NCBI GenBank assembly: GCA_049999765.1
Contig: JBNGIQ010009260.1
Location: 133,462-167,032, forward strand
Source: Phaeoceros laevis
Taxonomy: Eukaryota > Anthocerotophyta > Anthocerotopsida > Notothyladales
Direction of reading: 5' to 3'
DNA length: 33,571 nt
In this document: positions 1-7,518 of the stretch, piece after piece
Layout of the letters: every line of letters begins with the position of its first letter
Position numbering within the stretch: position 1 is the stretch's first letter
The notes under the pieces: generated by a model
Database searches by the model: none
What the model was told of the DNA's origin: nothing
What the model saw: only the letters and a program-made list of their open reading frames with translations
Translations under genes and position numbers: made by a program

Positions 1-837
1 ATGCAACAGCACGGCATCAAGCCTGATGATTTTACTTTCGCTAGTGTTCTTGTAGCATGCAGTCATGAGGGTTTGGTATATGAAGGTCAGCGCTATTTTA
101 ATATGTTGATGGATGACTATGGGATAGCACCGACAGCCTATCACTATAATATTATGATTGATCTTTTTGGGCGAGCAGGTAGCCTAGATGCCGCAGAAAA
201 CATGTTGCAAAATACGCCGTATAAGAATGATGTCGTAGGGTGGACAACTTTGCTGACTGCTTGCAAGAGCCATGCCGACTTGGATCGTGGGAAGAGATGC
301 TTTGAACATCTTATCAAGTTGCAACCTGAAAATGCAACTGCCTATGTGCTCTTGAGTAGCATTTATGCTGAAGCTGGTATGTGGGGGGAGGCAGAAAGAC
401 TGGAGAGTTTGAGAAAGTCTGCAGGTGCCAAGAAGATGGCGGCAAAGGCATGCATTGAAGTGAAGAAGAAGGTGCATGAGTTTACAGTGGGCCAAGAAAG
501 GAGTGATGTATCATCAAAGTTAAGGAAAGTTAATCTGAGGTTAAAGGAGGAAGGTGGCCATGTGCCACACACTGAGTTGGTGCTCAAGGCAGTATCTGAT
601 AGTGAAAAAGAAGTTGCACTCTGTGGGCATGCTGAGAAACTTGCATTGGCATATGGTCTCCTGAATACAGCAGATGGTACACCTTTGCTTGTTACAAAGA
701 ATCTTCGCATGTGCAAGGACTGTCACAGTGCCACCAAGACCATGTCAAGGCTTGAAAAGCGAGATATCGTGGTCAGAGATGCCCACCGTGTGCATCGCTT
801 TATGGATGGGTCTTGTTCCTGTGGAGACAGGCATTGA
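1..837 (+). CDS. PLS-class PPR protein with DYW domain, 3' part only
   Basis: The frame is open from base 1, so the gene is cut by the window edge; 278 residues are visible. They begin in PPR motifs of the final PLS unit (DDFTFASVLVACSHEG, HYNIMIDLFGRAG) and pass through the E and E+ motifs (about residues 95-185) into a DYW cytidine-deaminase domain. The zinc and catalytic signature is present as CGHAEKLA and, later, CKDCH. Family knowledge: such proteins bind organelle transcripts and convert specific C to U. The last three residues are DRH instead of DYW, and the expected RFH before the end reads RVHRF, so the C-terminus departs from consensus. No break is seen in the visible part. It is probably a functional editing factor, but the target cannot be inferred because most repeats lie outside the window. 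Confidence 0.9.
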   Translation: MQQHGIKPDDFTFASVLVACSHEGLVYEGQRYFNMLMDDYGIAPTAYHYNIMIDLFGRAGSLDAAENMLQNTPYKNDVVGWTTLLTACKSHADLDRGKRCFEHLIKLQPENATAYVLLSSIYAEAGMWGEAERLESLRKSAGAKKMAAKACIEVKKKVHEFTVGQERSDVSSKLRKVNLRLKEEGGHVPHTELVLKAVSDSEKEVALCGHAEKLALAYGLLNTADGTPLLVTKNLRMCKDCHSATKTMSRLEKRDIVVRDAHRVHRFMDGSCSCGDRH

Positions 838-1818
838 GGGATGTGAAGTAAGTACCTAACTTGACAAAAAAGTCTTCAGCAAGGGGGAAGCTGGGGTAAT
901 TGCCTTTTGCTGCCAATCTGCGGCCCTACTCAAGACCTGACTTGTGAGGCCAAGCATCATCCCTCACCACAGTAGGTACTCCAGTACTTCCAACCTCATC
1001 ATTTCATTTGTTCCAAGAATCGGTATGCATGTTGCAGTTTGTCAGGAGTTATTTCTGACAGCCTCTACCATATGTTGCACTCTTGTGAATTCAAGATTGT
1101 TGAACTGCTACACCATTCTAGAAGCTTTGGACGCTTGCCAAATCTCCTCCCGAGTCTCCCAGACTGTAATGTTGTTCTCAGGTAATTTCAAGTCTCGACA
1201 CTTTTCCTTTAATTTGCACGTCAACAAAGATGCCTTCATGCTACGCGGCGCAGCTGGAAATACTGATCATGAGCCTGTTTATAAATGCGTAAGATGTAAG
1301 AATACCATTCCTCATATTCTGAACATACTTTACGAGAAATTGAAGCAGTAGCTGAGCCAGTTATTGCAAGGATGGGTGCTAGTTTACATGTAGAGTACAG
1401 TCGCACCTCATCGTGTTTAGAATTAAAGTGTTCGCTTTGTGCACTTTGGGTTTGCCTCGTGCCCCTAATTTGTATGCGTCTGTATCTGACCTGAGCGACT
1501 GACTATATTCACAGGGATGACGTCTGTTTTGGACAAGAAATTTGGAGACACCCCTAGACAACAAAGTAAGTTGCAAGCTGTTGTTTTTTTGTACCGTTTT
1601 GCGAAAATGTTCTGAACCCAACATTCGTCTAAATTTCCTTAAAGGCCTATGATAGGATTGTCCACACGATACTCAACTTCAATTTTGCAGGTGGAGTTAG
1701 AACCATGGTTCACAGGCATGAACCTCTGACGAGCCTAGACGGGGGTTGGAACCAGGATTTCTTCATCGTCCAATTGGTAGTTGCAGGCTATTGAATGTCA
1801 AAACGGATAAAGACCGTT
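838..1818. other. gene-free stretch with an intron relic of a PPR 5' end
   Basis: No credible coding region is seen. At about 1560-1625 the plus strand reads AAAGTAAGTTGCAAGCTGTTG and continues to AACCCAACATTCG. This resembles the first intron of the PPR gene at 7606-7693 (GTAAGTGGCAAGCTGT ... ACCTAACAATTTGG) and its counterpart at about 13817. The flanking exon sequence is not convincingly conserved, so this is only a trace of a third copy of that 5' region. The other reading frames here lack family resemblance. Confidence 0.5.
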
Positions 1819-3690
1819 TCAAGAAAATTTCTCGATGAAAGCATGGATTAAAACTGATAAGCGTTTTTGCCAAGAGTTTATTGCTCTTGCTGCTTTTTCA
1901 CAGCGAGAATGAGGCACGCACATTTCTTTCCTAACGTTGGAGACCAGCTGTCCCAGCTTTGTGTATACACCACCACCGTCACACTCCTTTCTGTCTCCAA
2001 CTAAAATTGTATGAACGACTCCGCCCATGTCAGTGCACCAGCTGTGGCCTGGCTGTTTCCAGGCCCCGGAGTCCAACCTCCTTGCTTGCACCTCCTGTGC
2101 CTGCTCCCACATCCCAACCTCTGCATCGATGTTGGACATCAACCCATACGATGCGGCATCATATTCATCCAAACTCACTGCACACTCAAATGCCTGTCGT
2201 CCAACCTCTATGTTACTCCACTTCCGACAAGCGCCAAGCAGGGTGAGCCACACTGCACGATTAGGCTCCACAGGCATGCTCTTTGCAATACACAGCGCCT
2301 CGTTCAGATAGCCTGCACGGCCCAACAGATCCAACATGCATGTGTAGTGCTCAACAGTTGGAGAGATGCCATAATCCGTGCCCATAGCCTCGAAGTACTG
2401 CCGCCCTTTGTCCACCAGACCCACATGACTGCACACTGTAAGCACACTCAGAAAGGTGATGCTGTTTGGATGAACACCCTCTTTCCTCATCCTGTTAAAC
2501 AAGTCAAAGACAATCTCACTGTCTCCTTGGCGAGTGTATCCCGCAATCAGTGCACTCCAGGCTACAATGTCCCTTACAGCCATTGAATCAAACACCTGCT
2601 GAGCATCCTCCACACTCCCGCACTTTGCATACATGTTCACCAATCTAGAGGCGACAGCCACATCACAGTGCCATCCTTGCTCTTCGATCTGTGCATGGAG
2701 CTGCTTACCCACAGGCAGAGCTGCGACACTTGCACAGGCCTGCAGGAGGCATACAAAGGTGACAGAATCGGATGGGGCCATGCCATCCTGTTGCATGTTG
2801 CTGTAAAGGCTGAGGACTTCCTGAGCCTTCCCCTGCTGTGCATAACATCCAATCACAGCAGTCCATGTCCATGTATGCTGTCGCATACATGTTGACCAAA
2901 CTGGCACCTATAACCACATTGTCCTGCAGTGCTTGTTCTTCGATCTGTCTATGAAGGTGCTTTCCTTGATGCAAAGCTTCTTGACCTACAGCTGCACATG
3001 CCTGCAAGAGGCACACAAATGTGACACAATCGGGTGGAGTGATGCCTTCTTGTTGCAAAGTACTGTAAAGAGTGAGGGCTTCCTGCCCCATTCCCTGCTG
3101 GGTGTAGCNNNNNNNNNNACAGAATTGGGTGGCGTGATGTGCTCCTGTTGCATAGCACTGTAAAGGTCAAGGGCTTCCTGACACAGTCCCTGATGGGCAT
3201 ATCCTGCTATCATGGCGGTCTACGTCACCACGTCTTTTTGGTGAAGAACGTCAAACACTCTCCGGGCATCCTCTATGCTACCGCACTTGGCATACATATC
3301 AACACGGCCGGTCTGGACAAACATATCAGGCTTCCCTGCGCTGCCAACGATATGAGCATGGACATCCTTGCCGGCAGCCAGATCCATTAAGTTGGCACAG
3401 GCTTTAAGAACTGCTACAAAAGCAAGACTTTCTGGCTTAACATTTGACTGACGCATCTGCCGATGCAGTTTTATAGCCTGCATCGGCTCTCCATGTCTGG
3501 CACATGCGAATAATATGGAAGACCAATTATACGTGTCTGGTACAGAAACCTTGGAAAATACTTGCATCGCATCCTCCAACCTGCCATGTGACGCATACAG
3601 GCTGATGAGATGGGTAGTCAAAAAGGAGTGGCCTTCATATTTTCACCCTCAGCCATGATTTGAGCACCATGTAAATGTGGGCTCTCAGCC
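1819..3690 (-). pseudogene. decayed PLS-class PPR gene, deaminase domain lost
   Basis: Read on the minus strand from about 3690, PPR motifs run to 1819 in several frames. The first part (about 3690-3220) carries motifs such as LISLYASHGRLEDAMQVF and VDMYAKCGSIEDARRVFD. A one-base shift near 3630 separates GAQIMAEGENMKATPF from LTTHLISLYAS. At 3109-3118 an N run joins two repeat units out of frame. Near 2885 the text jumps from VNMYAT to WTWTAVIGCYAQQG, a deletion of about 30 residues with a frame change. From about 2890 to 1960 the frame is open and carries the last PLS units and E motifs. After GVYTKLGQLVSNVRKEM the expected DYW domain is replaced by unrelated residues and a stop, so no HxE or CxxC deaminase motif remains. 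Its nearest relative in the window is the intact gene at 7519-10444. Confidence 0.85.
3109..3118. other. assembly gap (10 N) inside PPR repeats
   Basis: Ten N separate two PPR units on the minus strand: one side ends in MQQEHITPPNS and the other resumes at GMGQEALTLYSTLQQEG. Both are the same part of a repeat unit, so the join skips about one PLS unit or collapses repeats. The true length is unknown and the frame across the gap is not reliable. Confidence 0.95.
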
Positions 3691-3756
3691 ACTTGTCTCA
3701 TTCTTCTGCTCCTTCAGTATCCTTGGCTTCTGCATCAGCTGACAGGGTGTTTATAA

Positions 3757-4150
3757 AACTCAGGCCAAATAGGCGAGGCAGAAAAGATGCTGTTATCGGC
3801 TGGGTGGAAAGCCGATGCTGTTGGGTGCGTCATTGCTTCAGGATTGCCTGCAAGAGTCCTGGGGATCCATTCAGAGCGGGAAACACGGTGTTTTGAAAAT
3901 CATCTGGAGCTGGATGCTCACAATTCCGGTGCATATGTGTTGATGGTCAATTTGTACGCAGATGCAGATAGGTGGGCGGTTGCAGATAGAATCGAAAGGT
4001 TGAGAAAGTTCGCAGGAGCTAAGAAGAAACCTGCAGTGGCAGGCATTGAGGTGAACAAGCAGGTGCATACAGTTGTTGTGGGGGATAAAAGGAATGACAT
4101 CTCATGCAAGGTTCGGAGTACAAATGAACGTTCGGAGGAATTGCGCATAA
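3757..4150 (+). pseudogene. PPR E-domain relic
   Basis: An open stretch on the plus strand encodes GEAEKMLLSAGWKADAVGCV, then RCFENHLELDAHNSGAYVLM and, further on, RKFAGAKKKPAVAGIEVNK and VVVGDKRNDISCKV. This aligns with the E and E+ motifs of the PPR protein at 1-837 (RCFEHLIKLQPENATAYVLL; RKSAGAKKMAAKACIEVKK). No PPR repeats precede it in frame (a TAA lies at 3754), and the DYW domain is missing: similarity stops near 4145, just before an unrelated PHD-finger reading frame. It is a gene remnant, probably cut by insertion of a mobile element. It lies on the opposite strand to the decayed PPR gene next to it. Confidence 0.75.
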
Positions 4151-4154
4151 CACG

Positions 4155-4499
4155 TTGGATACTGCAGCTAGCTATAGCCGCATTATTTTGAGGGTGAAGC
4201 AGGTCAAGCCATCTGGTGTGCTGGTTTTGCAAGGCCAAGACGGCAGGACTTGGAATGATCATCAGAAAAACTGCGCGCCTTGTCACTTGCCCAACCTGGA
4301 TCCGACAGTGGTTACAGCAGATTGGAGGCCTCCACCAGATTTTCCTTGTAAGGTTTGCTTGCGTATTGATGATGCAGTACAAATGTTAATGTGCGATCAT
4401 TGTAATAGCGGTTATCATATGTTTTGCTTACGTCCGCCTCTCTCTCTAGTTCCTGATGGCATCTGGTCGTGCCCAGTATGCTCACCGTCCTCTTCATGA
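4155..4499 (+). mobile_element. PHD-finger ORF, probable retroelement polyprotein fragment
   Basis: The 114-residue frame has a complete Cys4-His-Cys3 PHD finger near its end: CKVC, then CDHC, GYHMFC and CPVC, with the typical PPLSLVPDGIW stretch before the last pair. Ahead of it are RVKQVKPSGVLVLQGQDGR and NCAPCHLPNLDP. I recognise this pairing (a short beta-rich segment, CAPCHLP, then a PHD finger) from retrotransposon polyproteins of algae and early land plants; that attribution is from memory and unverified. No reverse transcriptase, integrase or LTR is visible nearby, so this is an isolated fragment. PHD fingers usually read histone H3 tails, which could serve target-site choice in an element. 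A host chromatin protein is possible, but the ORF is short and abuts a cut PPR relic, which favours insertion debris. Confidence 0.55.
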
Positions 4500-4557
4500 C
4501 GGCTGCAGCATTGCTAGCTCAATGCTGGGGGGAGTGCGGTTCCCTATTTTTGCCTTT

Positions 4558-4730
4558 GTTATGTCCAGGTCTGCTGCTGCTGCTGCTGCTGCTGATGCAC
4601 AGCCAGCATTCCTCTTTGTCGTTGTTATGTTCAGGTATGCTGCTGCTGCTGCTGATGCACAGCCAGCATTCTGTGTTTGTAAGCTTTTGCTTGTTCAGGT
4701 CTGCTGCTACTGCAGCTGCACAGCTAGCCT
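4558..4730 (+). repeat. tandem repeat of about 65 bp with CTG runs
   Basis: Three degenerate copies are visible. Each starts near TTCAGGTCTGCTGCTGC and continues through GATGCACAGCCAGCATTC (the third is shorter). Every copy contains a CTG/GCT trinucleotide run of different length. Frames through it are low complexity (poly-Leu, poly-Ala) and should not be taken as genes. Confidence 0.8.
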
Positions 4731-4759
4731 GGATGCTAATGCTGTGGCACTGCTGATTG

Positions 4760-5765
4760 TCGCCACTTAGGCAGCAGGCCATGTTTGGTTTCTTTGCATA
4801 GAATGCCTAATCAATCTACTAATCTATGAATGTAGACATTACATCTTAGAACATGAGCTTTGCTTGTGTCTTAGCACGAGTGGTTACAACAACGATGCCA
4901 TGTAGCACGACAGAGCAGGTACAGGCAAGGCGGCAGTGGTGGGCCACATGCAGACATAAAAGTCCGCGGACGATTCCCTGCTGACAATCAACATAACCCT
5001 ACCACGGAACCCTAAAATAACGTGGTTCGGAAGGACACTCAGTTGAACAAATTGATGGGAAGCCGGTAGTGAACGCCAAGCATGTGACCCCGACATCTAG
5101 CTGCGATGGTATGCCAGCCATGAGTCCATAGACTCATCTCATTCCATCCATATGAGCGTTTCCCAGAATCATCACAGCACTCTACTAGTCTACGACTTCT
5201 GGTGCTTATGGTTTGATGAGACATGCCTGTGAATGAGGACGGCAAGCGAGTACGGCGTGCGTCTGTGTGAAACGGATCTCTTCTCTCTTCGATTCTGGAG
5301 CATGACGTGGTGTCCACGTACAGTATTCGACGGTTTTTCAGGACGGCCCTCTCCGCCAATCAGCGGCGACGGGACCCTATTTTGCGCTTGTCTGAAAAAC
5401 AGAACGTGGCCATATTTTGCATTGAAGGGAGAGCCCTAGTAGTGGCCCTTTCCAGTCTTTAGTACTGTACCCTCTTCCGCTGCTCTAGCACCACGCGAGG
5501 AGCTGTGTCCCCGTGTCTGCATTTAGCTAGCGCAAATATCCTCCGCTGCGTGCGGGAGGGGTATTAGCTGTGCGGTCTGGGCTGTGACCGAGTGCGGGTG
5601 CTTAACCATCCAGTGCGTGTGCTACTCCGATTTGCACTCATTCAACCAGTCGAGAACTTGGTTGATGCCAGTGAATTGGAATTCTGGTGGTTTGCGCTTT
5701 TGCTTGTTAGTCTGAGTCTTTCCGGTTGCACAAACAGCTTGCGCCATTTTTCTTGTGTGGAGGCC
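4760..5765. other. gene-free stretch, upstream region of the EF-hand gene
   Basis: I see no coding potential with family support in about 1 kb. The last few hundred bases probably hold the promoter and 5' leader of the EF-hand gene, but no clear TATA box or element could be assigned. Confidence 0.4.
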
Positions 5766-6747
5766 ATGGGAGGTAAAGGCAGCACAGCGAGGAAAGCACG
5801 GAGCACTCAGCAATCAAAAATAGGTCAGAGATTGGTGCAGGCTATGGCGGAGCGAGCAGCTTCTGGCGAGGGCACCCGGATGAAGACTTTCAATAGTATC
5901 ATTTTGAAGTTTCCCAAAATTGATGAGGCCCTGGAGCAAGTTCGTGGGGTGTTTAGGAAATATGGTATGCATACATACCTACCGACCTAGATGGACGGCC
6001 CATTGTGACGGACCGCTGTTTTGCTGCTAGTTAGATGCACAGCCCGTTGTGATGGGCAGTAATTGGTGGTGCAGATGAAGATGGGAATGGCACAATAGAC
6101 TTGGCAGAGCTGAGTGGCTGTTTCAAGGAGCTGCATGTGGATTTCACTGACGAAGAAGTGAGAGCCTACCATGAAGAGAGTGACATGGATTCAAATCATA
6201 GGATTGACTTCAAGGAGTTTATAGTTCTGCTTGCTCTCGTCTATCTACTTGGGACAGGGAAACCAGGCGCATCCAGCAGGTCGTCGGTATCCTTGAGGTT
6301 CAACGCTACATGCTCATAAGGTTTGCTTCTTCTATCATTTGTCATTGATTGATGGGGGGGCTTCTTGACTGCAAAGCTAGACCTGTCGGATAGGGCTGCC
6401 ACAACTGGAAGCTACTTTCGAAACCATCGTGGACTGTTTCGTCTTCTTCGACCGGGATGGGGACGGATATGTGACCAAGAAAGAGATCATCTATGCTGTC
6501 AACGAAGCATCTCCGGGGACTACAAAGGCAGCTGACAAGATTGGGGTGAAGAGATTCGGTTAGTGGGTCGTGAAACGAGTTTGCTTGCTGTGCAAACCAT
6601 TTTGCTGTTGTTTGAGCTGCGTATCTATCTGATTGCTGGTGTGCAGAGGAAATGGACTGGGACAAGGACGGAAGTATAACCTTCAAGGAATTCTTGTTCG
6701 CCTTTACATCCTGGGTTGGGCTGGAACAGGAAGAGCAGGTGGCGTGA
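5766..6747 (+). CDS. CML21-like calcium sensor with four EF-hands, probably N-myristoylated
   Basis: Four exons join in frame: 5766-5964, 6075-6286, 6381-6558 and 6647-6747, giving 229 residues. All introns are GT-AG (about 90-110 bp); the second junction (donor GTATCC, acceptor CTAG) is the least certain. EF-hand loops are at residues 67-78 (DEDGNGTIDLAE), 103-114 (DMDSNHRIDFKE), 161-172 (DRDGDGYVTKKE) and 200-211 (DWDKDGSITFKE). The second loop has His where position 6 is usually Gly and may bind calcium weakly. The stretches MKTFNSIILKFPKID and RFEEMDWDKDG match plant CML21/CML22-type proteins, whose order and length also fit. I chose the ATG at 5766 because the protein then begins MGGKGST, a plausible Gly-2 myristoylation signal; the frame is open further upstream. 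A membrane-tethered Ca2+ sensor role is inferred. Confidence 0.88.
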
Positions 6748-6814
6748 TACCATAATGGTGATGATCACTTCCAGTGCCAGTGGTAGTATAGTACGAAATA
6801 ACTGCAAGTTTGTA

Positions 6815-6820
6815 AATAAA
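6815..6820 (+). terminator. AATAAA polyadenylation signal of the EF-hand gene
   Basis: A canonical AATAAA lies about 70 bp after the EF-hand stop codon at 6745-6747, in an A/T-rich stretch. Placement and sequence fit a 3' end signal, although plant poly(A) signals are variable. Confidence 0.5.
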
Positions 6821-7518
6821 TTCAAAAGAAACGACGCATCCACCCATCGATGTCGTTACGGAATTTGACGACCTCCAACAGGCCTCGTGCGACAGAGGAG
6901 GTTTAAACCGAAGGGGGACCTCCCATTTTCCAATCAGTTCAAATTTCTAAGTGAGTCAATTATGAATGCACCTACATGACTCTGAAAATCCCGATCGGGC
7001 ACTAGAAATCGGAAATGGCCCAAACGTGATCATTTTGCAAACTGTCGCAAGCGGACACCTCCACCGATCATTGTCACTCACAATTTCCTTCATTGTCCAG
7101 ATTACGGTATCTCGACCACACTCCCCTCGGCAACCTCCTCCCGCCAGGCGATGCCACTGGCAGCAGCTTCAGCCACCTTGAGGCGCTTCCGGCCGTTACC
7201 GCAGCCAGACATGAGCGGCGAAATGCTGCTGCATCACGCGATCGGGCAAGGGCGAGCTTGAATGTGGACCGCTGCGCTTGCCATCGCGCTATGTTCCTCC
7301 AAGACTGGATGCCTGTGACGAGTCGTGAGGGCTTCCTCAACTTTCCCGGCACTCAGAATTTCTGAGCTTAGTTTCTGCTAAGCAAGTAGGTGCAGAAGAA
7401 ACCAGCTGGGGTTTCCATGGCAGACGCTCAAGGTGTAGTTGGACGGATCCCAGCAGCGAATGTAGGAGCAGACAGTGTCCGAACCTGTGTGTTGTGACTT
7501 AAGTCGTGAAGGTGGTCT
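6821..7518. other. intergenic stretch with the left part of the duplicated module
   Basis: No supported gene up to 7518. From about 7205 the sequence matches the region starting near 13418 (shared GCTGCTGCATCACG, then GACTGGATGC and GTCGTGAGGGCTTC, GAGCTTAGTTTCTGCTA and GAGGAGCAGACAG-like blocks). This marks the left side of the tandem PPR-HSPA12 duplication. It probably includes the PPR promoter and 5' leader. Reading frames in the two copies are not conserved, so I do not call a gene. Confidence 0.5.

Noticed and set aside
944-1351. 135-residue plus-strand open frame
   Set aside because: No ATG at its start, no recognisable motif, no conserved counterpart in the duplicated regions.
2011-2586. 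191-residue plus-strand open frame
   Set aside because: Antisense to the decayed PPR gene on the minus strand, whose motifs explain the openness of this frame.
4456-4782. Leu/Ala-rich (plus) and Ser-rich (minus) open frames
   Set aside because: They are translations of the CTG-rich tandem repeat and not evidence of a gene.
5039-5359. 106-residue minus-strand open frame before the EF-hand gene
   Set aside because: No family resemblance, no partner frame, and the stretch is better read as upstream flank.
7093-7365. 90-residue frame similar in position to one at 13379-13597
   Set aside because: DNA is shared because of the tandem duplication, but the two protein frames differ and one has no equivalent start, so it is more likely 5' flank or leader.
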